Positions 1 to 5,665 of a stretch of DNA of 12,189 bases are shown here, piece by piece (the first letter of the stretch is position 1; each line of letters begins with the position of its first letter). The stretch lies in the NCBI GenBank assembly GCA_027014185.1, contig JALWEK010000099.1, positions 1-12,189 of the forward strand, in the 5' to 3' direction. The notes beneath the pieces were generated by a model. The model made no database searches, was not told where the DNA came from, and saw nothing but the letters and a program-made list of their open reading frames with translations. The position numbers and the translations under genes are program-made. This DNA comes from Aquificaceae bacterium (GTDB lineage: Bacteria > Aquificota > Aquificia > Aquificales > Aquificaceae).

Positions 1-1
1 G

Positions 2-1018
2 ACCTCCTGCACAGCCTGGAACTACCACGGATCTGGAACTTCTAACCCCGTTGCCCTCGCAGCGGTCTGGCTCAGGAACATGCACCAGGCCTGGAAGACG
101 GGCTACTATCCTCTCATACACTGTGGGACATCCTTCGGTTCTTACAAGGAGACGAGAGAGCAGCTCATATTCAACAAGGAGCTGAGAGACGCGGTCAAGC
201 CCATACTCAAGAAGCTCGGAAGGCTCACCGAGGACGGAAGGATCGTCATACCCCAGGAGGTCGTCCACTACTCCGAGTGGGTCCACGCTGTAAGGCACAA
301 GATCAAGGAGCTCTACGAGAAGGAAGGAAAGCCCAAGGGTATAGACGTTTCCAACGTCAGGGTTGCTATACACAACGCCTGCCACACCTGGAAGATGATG
401 GCCGACGACTACCCCTACGATCCCGAGGTTTACAACGGGCAGAGGCCCGCTGCTTCTACCGCAGTGATAAAGGCCCTCGGCGCTCAGGTGGTCGATTACT
501 CCACCTGGTACGACTGCTGTGGTTTTGGATTCAGGCACATCCTCACCGAGAGGGAGTTCACAAGGTCCTTCGCCATACAGAGGAAACTCAAGGTCATAGC
601 CGAAGAGGTCAAGGCCGACCTCATAGTTACCCACGACACAGGATGTACAACCACCTTCGAGAAGAACCAGTGGATAGGTAAGGCCCACGGTATGTACCAT
701 CCGATAGCGGTTATGTCCGACGTTATGTTCTCAGCCCTCGCCTGCGGTGCACATCCCTTCAAGGTCGTTCAGCTCTACTGGAACTGCTCCAACTACGAGC
801 CCCTCCTCGAGAAGATGGGCATAACCAACTGGAAGGAGCTCAAGAAGGAGTGGGAAGACGCCGTCAAGAAGATATCCGAGCTCGAGAAGGAAGGAAAGTA
901 CGATGAGCTGATGGAGTTCTTCAAGGAGTACGACCTCTACGAGCCCTACAGCAAGACCTCCGACGGCTTCAAGAGGAAGAGGTCCGCAACGGCCGACATG
1001 CCTCTGTTTAAGTCCTAA
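2..1018 (+). CDS. shdrB1: sHdrB1: heterodisulfide-reductase-like subunit B (5' end outside window)
   Basis: This is the first HdrB-type (CCG-domain) subunit of the cytoplasmic sHdr complex, which oxidises bound sulfane sulfur. The frame is open from base 2 with no stop, and residues before the first internal ATG (80) read as HdrB sequence (ending NPVALAAVWLRN), so the gene continues left; 338 codons are visible. The second CCG domain is clear: Cys at partial residue 127 (NACHTW), the CCG pair at 172-173 (DCCGFGF), Cys 215 (TGCTTT). The last element is C-x-x-T rather than C-x-x-C. The first CCG domain is degenerate too: a lone Cys (SCTAWNYHG) where a CC pair is expected, and CGTS instead of CxxC. 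sHdrB2 downstream has both motifs complete, so B1 probably carries fewer or altered clusters. sHdrC1 is expected just upstream. HdrB-like subunits also occur in other complexes, but the neighbours make sHdr the best reading. Confidence 0.9.
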   Translation, partial: TSCTAWNYHGSGTSNPVALAAVWLRNMHQAWKTGYYPLIHCGTSFGSYKETREQLIFNKELRDAVKPILKKLGRLTEDGRIVIPQEVVHYSEWVHAVRHKIKELYEKEGKPKGIDVSNVRVAIHNACHTWKMMADDYPYDPEVYNGQRPAASTAVIKALGAQVVDYSTWYDCCGFGFRHILTEREFTRSFAIQRKLKVIAEEVKADLIVTHDTGCTTTFEKNQWIGKAHGMYHPIAVMSDVMFSALACGAHPFKVVQLYWNCSNYEPLLEKMGITNWKELKKEWEDAVKKISELEKEGKYDELMEFFKEYDLYEPYSKTSDGFKRKRSATADMPLFKS

Positions 1019-1033
1019 GGTTTGGTTGTTTTC

Positions 1034-1049
1034 GGGGCCCTCTGGCCCC
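1034..1049 (+). terminator. Intercistronic GC hairpin between sHdrB1 and sHdrA
   Basis: A perfect 6-bp stem GGGGCC/GGCCCC encloses the 4-nt loop CTCT, 16 nt after the sHdrB1 stop and 31 nt before the sHdrA start. Only a weak, interrupted pyrimidine stretch follows (TTCAATAC), so full intrinsic termination is unlikely. It could be a partial terminator or an mRNA processing or stability element. The same stem arms recur after lbpA (5630-5644). Confidence 0.5.
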
Positions 1050-1066
1050 TTCAATACACTCACCGT

Positions 1067-1075
1067 TAAGGAGGT
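1067..1075 (+). promoter_or_regulatory. Ribosome binding site deciding the sHdrA start
   Basis: TAAGGAGGT lies with its GGAGG core 6 nt before the ATG at 1081. An in-frame TTG at 1075 overlaps this site and therefore cannot be the start. Confidence 0.8.
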
Positions 1076-1080
1076 TGGAG

Positions 1081-2139
1081 ATGGCAAAGAGTGTTCTGGT
1101 AGTGGGTGGAGGTCCGGCAGGACTCGCCGCGGCAAGGACCCTCGGAAAGCTCGGCATACCCACCATACTCGTCGAGAAGGAGCAGAAGCTCGGTGGTAGG
1201 CCCGTTCTTGAAGACTACCACACCCTGATACCCAGGAAGATGACCCCCCAGCAGGTGATCGGGCCTTTCATCGAGGAGGTCCAGAACAACCCCAACGTGG
1301 AGGTAAAGTTAGGGGTTGAGCTCGAGGCCTGCGAGGGTGAGGCCCCCAGCTTCAAGGTAAAGCTCTCCAACGGAGAGGAGCACGAGGTCGGGGCCATAGT
1401 GGTAGCTACCGGATTCCAGCACTTCGACGCAAAGAGGAAGGGTGAGCTCGGGTACGGAATATACCCCGACGTTATCACGAACCTCGAGCTCGAGCAGATG
1501 TTCTCCAGGGAAGGGAAGCTCTACAGACCCTCAAACGGGCAGCTTCCCAAGAGGGTAGCCTTCGTCTTCTGCGTAGGTTCCAGGGACAGGCAGCTCGGTG
1601 TTACCAACGTCCACTGCTGCAGGTACGGATGTGCCCTCTCAGGTCTTCAGGGAACCGAGATAAGGGAGAAGTATCCGGACGTTGATGTCTTCTGCTACTA
1701 CATGGACGTGAGGACCTACGGAACCTGGGAGTATCCCTTCTACTGGGCGCCTCAGGAGAAATACGGCGTCAGATATGTGAGAGGTAGGATAGCTGAGATA
1801 ACCTACAACCCTCAGGACGGAAGGCTCAGGGTAAAGCACGAGGACACGATAGTCCAGAGACCCGCCGAGGTTCCCATGGATCTCGTGGTTCTCGTTCTCG
1901 GAATGGAGCCCTCCGAGGGAACCAAGAAGGTGGCCAAGATACTCGGCCTAGCTCAGGATCCAGACAGCCAGTTCCTCGTTCCCGCGGAGGATTCGGGCTC
2001 GAACATAATCTCCAACAAGCCCGGTGTGTTCATAGCCGGAGCCTGTAAGGGACCGATAGACATCGAGTCCTCCCTAGCCGAAGGCGAGGCTGCGGGAGCT
2101 GAAGCTGCAACATTTATAGGGGCTAAGGTGTCCGCTTGA
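1081..2139 (+). CDS. shdrA: sHdrA: FAD/4Fe-4S flavoprotein of the sHdr complex
   Basis: This is the flavin-containing core subunit of the cytoplasmic sulfur-oxidising Hdr-like complex, 352 residues. Visible features: an N-terminal dinucleotide-binding motif VVGGGPAG (7-14) for FAD, a second FAD-fold element VVATGF (107-112), an HdrA-type cysteine cluster with Cys164 (FCVGSRD) and Cys179, 180 and 184 (HCCRYGC), probably holding a [4Fe-4S] cluster, and a C-terminal flavoprotein strand with GACKGPIDI near 325. The protein lacks the extra N-terminal and ferredoxin domains that make methanogen HdrA about twice as long, which fits the short sHdrA type. The ATG at 1081 is chosen because AAGGAGGT sits 6 nt upstream. 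The stop is one base before the next start (2141), so expression is probably coupled. Family and context are clear; the exact electron acceptor cannot be read from sequence. Confidence 0.95.
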   Translation: MAKSVLVVGGGPAGLAAARTLGKLGIPTILVEKEQKLGGRPVLEDYHTLIPRKMTPQQVIGPFIEEVQNNPNVEVKLGVELEACEGEAPSFKVKLSNGEEHEVGAIVVATGFQHFDAKRKGELGYGIYPDVITNLELEQMFSREGKLYRPSNGQLPKRVAFVFCVGSRDRQLGVTNVHCCRYGCALSGLQGTEIREKYPDVDVFCYYMDVRTYGTWEYPFYWAPQEKYGVRYVRGRIAEITYNPQDGRLRVKHEDTIVQRPAEVPMDLVVLVLGMEPSEGTKKVAKILGLAQDPDSQFLVPAEDSGSNIISNKPGVFIAGACKGPIDIESSLAEGEAAGAEAATFIGAKVSA

Positions 2140-2140
2140 T

Positions 2141-2938
2141 ATGAGTGAAGAGAAGAGGGAAGGCGGCTTTAAGGCTGTCCAGTTAGATGACGCGCTTATC
2201 AGGGACTACCTGATAAAGATCCTCGGAGAAGGGGAAGAGTTCGTCCAGGAGTTCTACCAAGACCTTTTAGAAAAATCCCAGCTCTTTCAGGAAACCCTAT
2301 CCAAGGAGAGGCTGCCTTCCCTCTCTGAGGAAGACCTCGAGAGGGTATTTGAAAGGATATTCGCCGCCAGGAGGAAGAAGAAAAAGATCATCGAGGAAAC
2401 TGGGATAGACAGGCTCAAGAAGGCTATCAGCGACCTCCTCTACGGAGACGAGAAGGGAGGCTTCTTTAAGAAGAAGAAGGTGGAAAGAACCTGGGAAGAG
2501 AAGGTTGACGAGTTCGCCAAGCAGATAAGGGGTGTGGACAAGAAGTCTGCGAGGGACATAGCTGCTGAGCTCCTGCACTTCACATTCCCCGACAGATACA
2601 TTCTATGGACCAGCTGGATATGGGATCCGGAGAGCGAGACTGGAGCGATAGTCTTTCTGAAGGAAGAACCTCCCACTGGTGGGCGTGGTAGAAGGATGTA
2701 CGGAGAGACCTACGAGCAGTTCAAACAGGTCTATGAGCAGATCGCTGAGAAGCTCCAGGAGTTCGGGATAAAGGTGAAGGGTTACCTGTTCGTGGATATA
2801 TTCCTGGCTATGATATACGCCACTTACGTGGACTACATGACACTCTCCACCATGCACAGCGCAAAGGGCTTCTTCCCTCCCGCCGGTGTTATGGCAAGGA
2901 GGCTCTTAGGGGTTAAGGCCCCTGTTGAATTCACATAG
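2141..2938 (+). CDS. sHdr-associated conserved protein 'Hyp'
   Basis: This 265-residue soluble protein occupies the position between sHdrA and sHdrC2 where sHdr loci carry a conserved gene of unknown function, usually called 'Hyp'. It has no signal peptide, no clear membrane segment and no cysteine at all, so it cannot ligate Fe-S clusters through thiols or carry sulfur on a thiol. The N-terminal half (about 1-125) is highly charged and helical, with lysine-rich stretches near 78-82 and 110-113. The C-terminal half (about 140-265) has a more globular core including HFTFPDRYILW (146-156) and an aromatic, hydrophobic helix near 215-232. The ATG is one base after the sHdrA stop, with AAGGTG inside the upstream gene as a plausible ribosome binding site. 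A structural or assembly role in the complex is inference from synteny; no enzymatic motif is recognised. Confidence 0.85.
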   Translation: MSEEKREGGFKAVQLDDALIRDYLIKILGEGEEFVQEFYQDLLEKSQLFQETLSKERLPSLSEEDLERVFERIFAARRKKKKIIEETGIDRLKKAISDLLYGDEKGGFFKKKKVERTWEEKVDEFAKQIRGVDKKSARDIAAELLHFTFPDRYILWTSWIWDPESETGAIVFLKEEPPTGGRGRRMYGETYEQFKQVYEQIAEKLQEFGIKVKGYLFVDIFLAMIYATYVDYMTLSTMHSAKGFFPPAGVMARRLLGVKAPVEFT

Positions 2939-2944
2939 GAGGTG
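2937..2944 (+). promoter_or_regulatory. Shine-Dalgarno site for sHdrC2, overlapping the Hyp stop
   Basis: AGGAGGTG overlaps the TAG stop of the preceding gene and lies a few bases before the ATG at 2951. Ribosomes ending Hyp are thus delivered to the sHdrC2 start, supporting a single transcript with coupled translation. Confidence 0.75.
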
Positions 2945-2950
2945 TGAGAG

Positions 2951-3712
2951 ATGGCAATTCACGAGAGGAGCCTTGTGGACCCGGAAAGGGTCCTGAGGAA
3001 AGAGAGGCTCGTCATCGATGGTATCGACGTTTCCGGAGACTGGAACCTCATAATCCTCCCGAGGGTTATAGAGGACTACGACCTTAGCTTCCTCGATGAG
3101 GTCCTAGAGCAGCCTGAGGGCAAGACCATACTCCAGTGCTACCAGTGCTCCTACTGCACCGCCTCCTGTCCCGTCCATAACTACTGGGACGAGAGGTACA
3201 ACCCCAGGCACTTCATACACCTCGCAAGGCTCGGTCTTATAGACGAGCTCCAGAAACGTGCCGACGTTATGTGGAGGTGCGTCTCCTGCCACAAGTGCAC
3301 CCACAGGTGTCCCAAGGGAGTCCTCGTTGAGGAGGTTCTCAAGGCCATACTCAGGGTGATGGCCAAGAGGGGAATAATAGAGGAGTATCCTTCCAAGAAG
3401 TTCGACAAGTTCTTCTTAGAGAGCGTTTATGAGTACGGAAGGATCGAAGACGGTGAGCTCCTCTTCGGATGGATAGAGAAGCAGGGCTACCAGGTGGTCA
3501 AGGATCCCATACTCAAGAAGCCGATACCCTTCATGGGTGGAGTTCCCGAATGGCTCAAGCAGCTTGCAGTAAAGCCCATCAAGAGCATGAACATAGGCTT
3601 CCTCATACTCAACGCCAAGCACATGCTCTTCCATCCGAGGACCAAGAACTGGAACAGGTTCAAGCAGGTTCTCAGGAAGGTTATGGAGGAAGAGGGAGTC
3701 TTTACCCACTAA
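2951..3712 (+). CDS. shdrC2: sHdrC2: heterodisulfide-reductase-like Fe-S subunit C
   Basis: This is the electron-transferring iron-sulfur subunit of the sHdr complex, 253 residues. Two complete ferredoxin-type motifs are visible: Cys63, 66, 69 and 73-Pro (CYQCSYCTASCP) and Cys110, 113, 116 and 120-Pro (CVSCHKCTHRCP), each expected to bind a [4Fe-4S] cluster. The segment between them (NPRHFIHLARLG) is typical of HdrC. About 60 residues precede the first cluster and 130 follow it; the C-terminal tail is longer than in small methanogen HdrC proteins and is amphipathic rather than membrane-spanning, which agrees with a soluble cytoplasmic complex. The gene is followed 21 nt later by sHdrB2, its expected partner. 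It is labelled C2 because of its place after Hyp; C1 should precede sHdrB1 outside the window. Confidence 0.93.
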   Translation: MAIHERSLVDPERVLRKERLVIDGIDVSGDWNLIILPRVIEDYDLSFLDEVLEQPEGKTILQCYQCSYCTASCPVHNYWDERYNPRHFIHLARLGLIDELQKRADVMWRCVSCHKCTHRCPKGVLVEEVLKAILRVMAKRGIIEEYPSKKFDKFFLESVYEYGRIEDGELLFGWIEKQGYQVVKDPILKKPIPFMGGVPEWLKQLAVKPIKSMNIGFLILNAKHMLFHPRTKNWNRFKQVLRKVMEEEGVFTH

Positions 3713-3720
3713 TCCAGCTT

Positions 3721-3730
3721 AGGAGGTGAT
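3721..3730 (+). promoter_or_regulatory. Extended Shine-Dalgarno site for sHdrB2
   Basis: AGGAGGTGAT is a ten-base match to the complement of the 16S rRNA 3' end, 7 nt (from the GGAGG core) before the ATG at 3734. It is among the strongest possible sites and implies high translation of sHdrB2. Confidence 0.8.
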
Positions 3731-3733
3731 GAG

Positions 3734-4723
3734 ATGGCGGTAGCACTTCAGATGAGAAAACCGCCCATGGGCGGTATAGGAAAGAGGGTAGCCTACTATC
3801 CCGGTTGCTCCCTTGAGGGAGCCGCCAGGGCCTACGACGTTTCTACGAGAATAGTGGCCAAGGAGCTTGGCCTTGAACTAGATTACCTCGAGGACTACAA
3901 CTGCTGCGGGGCTATGGAAACCAAGAACGTTACCTTCTGGGGAACGATGCTCCTGAACGCCCGTAACATGTCCTTGGCCAAGAAGCAGGGGCACAGCGTG
4001 ATAGTCGCCCCCTGTAACGGATGTTCCTTCTCCCTCCAGAGGGCTGAGTACTTCCTAGAGACCGACAAGAAGGTCTTCGAGAGGATAAACTCGCTCCTCA
4101 AAGAGGGCGGCGTAGATCCCCTCACCGAGATACCCCACACCTACCACATCCTCGAGTGGTTCTACCACGAGGCTGGTCCCGAGAAGGTGAAGGAGAGAAC
4201 AAAGAAGCCCCTTAAGGGCCTCAAAGTTGCCAACTACTACGGATGTCTCTACACAAGACCTCACTTCTACGCGAGGACCTACTCCCACGGAGGAACTGAG
4301 GAACAGGAGAGGCCCAGGATGAGGGAGACAGCCGACGATGATGAGCACCCCTACTACATGGAGGCCCTCCTGGAGGCTGCGGGAGCTACCAACGTAGAGT
4401 TCGAGCCTATGCACACCCAGTGCTGTGGGGGACCCCACTCCCTCTCCGACGAGCAGGTCTCCGAGAAGTTCGTCATGATGATCCTCCAGACGGCAAAGAG
4501 GAACGGCGCCGACATAATAGCAACCGAGTGTCCACTCTGCCATGCATCCCTCGAGATGTACAGGCACAGGCTCATGATGAAGGGAGTTCCCGACGTGGAC
4601 GTTCCCGCCGCCTACTTCACACAGCTCCTCGGGATAGCCTTCGGTTACGGCGCTGGGGACGTTAAGCTCAAGGACAACCTCTCCGATCCTATCCCCGTAC
4701 TCAAGAGGCTGGGGTTGGTCTAA
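3734..4723 (+). CDS. shdrB2: sHdrB2: heterodisulfide-reductase-like subunit B
   Basis: This is the second HdrB-type subunit of the sHdr complex and the likely site of sulfur-substrate chemistry on non-cubane Fe-S clusters, 329 residues. It carries two complete CCG domains. The first has Cys25 (YYPGCSLEG), Cys57-58 (NCCGAME) and Cys94/Cys97 (PCNGCSF). The second has Cys171 (YYGCLY), Cys230-231 (QCCGGPH) and Cys266/Cys269 (ECPLCHASLE). This contrasts with sHdrB1, where both motifs are incomplete. Relative to the usual start at the YYPGC strand there is an N-terminal extension of about 20 residues, supported by the strong ribosome binding site. A short acidic and glycine-rich insertion (about 185-205) separates the domain halves. 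The stop is followed after two bases by the DsrE start, so the two are probably translationally coupled. Confidence 0.95.
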   Translation: MAVALQMRKPPMGGIGKRVAYYPGCSLEGAARAYDVSTRIVAKELGLELDYLEDYNCCGAMETKNVTFWGTMLLNARNMSLAKKQGHSVIVAPCNGCSFSLQRAEYFLETDKKVFERINSLLKEGGVDPLTEIPHTYHILEWFYHEAGPEKVKERTKKPLKGLKVANYYGCLYTRPHFYARTYSHGGTEEQERPRMRETADDDEHPYYMEALLEAAGATNVEFEPMHTQCCGGPHSLSDEQVSEKFVMMILQTAKRNGADIIATECPLCHASLEMYRHRLMMKGVPDVDVPAAYFTQLLGIAFGYGAGDVKLKDNLSDPIPVLKRLGLV

Positions 4724-4725
4724 GG

Positions 4726-5133
4726 ATGCTGGAAGAGGAGAAGAAGATAGTAATACTGATGACGAGCGGGCCGAGGACACCCTGGCGGTGTGCCTCGCCC
4801 TTTTACATAGCCGCTCTCATGGCGGCCAACGACGCAGATGTTGAAGTGTTCTTCAACATGGACGGCACGAACCTAATAAGGAAGGGTATAGCGGAGAAGA
4901 TATGTCCTACGGGAGAGGGTAACTGTTTCCCCCAGAACGGACAGAAACCCAAGACGGTTTACGATTTCATGAAGGACGCTAAACTGGCCGGAGTTAAGTT
5001 TTACTCCTGCAAGCAGGCGGTCGATTCCCTGGGTCTCACAGAAGACGAGCTTATACCCGAGCTTGACGGCGTAGTTCCAGCGAGCGAGTTCGCTATAAGG
5101 GCGATGGAAGCTGACAAGCTGATAGTGTTCTAG
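4726..5133 (+). CDS. dsrE: DsrE-family sulfur carrier / sulfurtransferase
   Basis: This 135-residue cytoplasmic protein has the DsrE/DsrF-like fold pattern: an initial strand with glycine turn (KKIVILMTSGP, 6-16), a helix (FYIAALMAAN), a strand VEVFFNMDG (39-47), and a late strand-Cys element VKFYSCKQAVDSLGL (90-104). DsrE-like proteins in sulfur oxidisers pass persulfide sulfur among TusA, rhodanese and the oxidation complex; a gene of this type is a usual companion of shdr genes. Cys95 in FYSC is the best candidate for the sulfur-carrying residue. Cys22, Cys60 and Cys67 are additional, with 60 and 67 in a glycine-rich loop. The start ATG lies two bases after the sHdrB2 stop with only a weak Shine-Dalgarno sequence, so translation probably depends on coupling. 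The exact DsrE subtype cannot be assigned with certainty from the sequence alone. Confidence 0.88.
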   Translation: MLEEEKKIVILMTSGPRTPWRCASPFYIAALMAANDADVEVFFNMDGTNLIRKGIAEKICPTGEGNCFPQNGQKPKTVYDFMKDAKLAGVKFYSCKQAVDSLGLTEDELIPELDGVVPASEFAIRAMEADKLIVF

Positions 5134-5177
5134 TTGATATACAATATCTCTAAATTCCAATAAACGGGAGGTGCAAA
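5134..5177 (+). promoter_or_regulatory. AT-rich leader of lbpA with possible -10 box and strong RBS
   Basis: The 44-base gap between dsrE and lbpA is much richer in A/T than the genes around it. It contains TACAAT (5140-5145), five of six matches to a -10 box, but no convincing -35 hexamer at the right distance. GGGAGGTG (5166-5173) is a strong ribosome binding site with GGAGG 6 nt before the ATG. A separate promoter allowing extra lbpA expression is possible but weakly supported. Confidence 0.3.
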
Positions 5178-5624
5178 ATGGCAGAGGTAAACGGATGCCT
5201 TGTTCCTGAGGATCTTCTCTACCACGTTGACCCCGAGGCTAACGCCTTCACCTGGGTCAAGGATAACGGAGACGGGACCTATACTGTAGGTCTGACCTCT
5301 ATAGCGGCCGCCATGGCTGGAAGGCTCGTCGCCTACACGCCTAAGAAGGTAGGCAAGACCGTAAAGAAGGGCAAGAGTGTTGCCACTATCGAGAGCGGAA
5401 AGTGGGTCGGACCAGTTCCCGCACCCTTCGAGGGGGAGATAGTAGAGGTCAACGAGGCACTCAAGGGTAATCCCGCCCTAGTGAACGACGACCCCTACGG
5501 TCAGGGATGGATAGTCAAGCTCAAGCCCACCAATCCCGACGATATCAACCAGCTCATGAAGGGACCCGAAGCGGTGGAAGCGCTCAAGAAGGTTGCCGAG
5601 GAGAAAGGGGTCAAGTGTGGATGA
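5178..5624 (+). CDS. lbpA: LbpA: lipoate-binding GcvH-like protein of the sHdr pathway
   Basis: This 148-residue protein has the GcvH (glycine cleavage H protein) lipoyl fold and belongs by context to the LbpA group, which carries lipoate for sulfur oxidation rather than glycine cleavage. The lipoyl hairpin is visible: Lys75 in ATIESGKWVGPVP (69-81) is the expected lipoylation site. It is preceded by GKTVKKGKSVA and followed by the paired strand FEGEIVEVNEAL and the C-terminal GcvH element NDDPYGQGWIVKLKP. LbpA-like traits are the N-terminal GCLVPEDLLY (6-15) and the SGKWVGPVP surroundings, which differ from the ESVKA-type site of ordinary GcvH. Cys7 and Cys147 are the only cysteines. The neighbours (DsrE and sHdr upstream, a radical SAM enzyme downstream) support the sulfur role. 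A true glycine cleavage H protein is less likely, since gcvT and gcvP are absent, although glyA lies close by. Confidence 0.92.
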   Translation: MAEVNGCLVPEDLLYHVDPEANAFTWVKDNGDGTYTVGLTSIAAAMAGRLVAYTPKKVGKTVKKGKSVATIESGKWVGPVPAPFEGEIVEVNEALKGNPALVNDDPYGQGWIVKLKPTNPDDINQLMKGPEAVEALKKVAEEKGVKCG

Positions 5625-5629
5625 TCTAA

Positions 5630-5644
5630 GGGGCCTTCGGCCCC
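5630..5644 (+). terminator. GC hairpin directly after lbpA
   Basis: A perfect 6-bp stem GGGGCC/GGCCCC with a three-base loop (TTC) begins 6 nt after the lbpA stop; one more A-T pair extends it. No T-run follows (TACCTTGAAAG), and the radical SAM start is 22 nt beyond, so this is more likely a partial terminator or 3'-end stabiliser that lowers expression of the biosynthetic gene relative to lbpA. The arms are identical to the hairpin at 1034-1049. Confidence 0.5.
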
Positions 5645-5665
5645 TACCTTGAAAGGACAGAACCG

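Noticed and set aside
1075..1080. TTG at 1075 as the start of sHdrA
   Set aside because: It overlaps the Shine-Dalgarno sequence itself; ATG 1081 has ideal spacing and begins at the usual flavoprotein N-terminus.
731..1135. A minus-strand open frame covering the sHdrB1-sHdrA junction
   Set aside because: It is leucine-rich antisense of coding sequence and crosses two genes plus the hairpin; no known motif is present.
4202..4220. Palindromic CCCTTAAGGG in sHdrB2 as a regulatory site
   Set aside because: It is ten bases, deep inside a conserved coding region, and such short palindromes are expected by chance.
2..4723. Methanogen-type HdrABC or Qmo complex
   Set aside because: HdrA is only about half the length of the methanogen form, there are two different HdrB genes and the Hyp gene, and DsrE/LbpA follow; no QmoC membrane subunit is seen.
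4055..4780. A 241-codon open frame on the minus strand, antisense to sHdrB2
   Set aside because: It lies opposite a clear CCG-domain gene, has a low-complexity Leu/Val/Gly/Ser-rich translation typical of antisense frames, and has no ribosome binding site or family resemblance.
5178..5624. Ordinary glycine cleavage H protein (gcvH)
   Set aside because: The fold is shared, but the lipoyl-site surroundings (SGKWVGPVP), the N-terminal GCLVPEDLLY and the sHdr/DsrE neighbours fit LbpA better, and gcvT/gcvP are absent.
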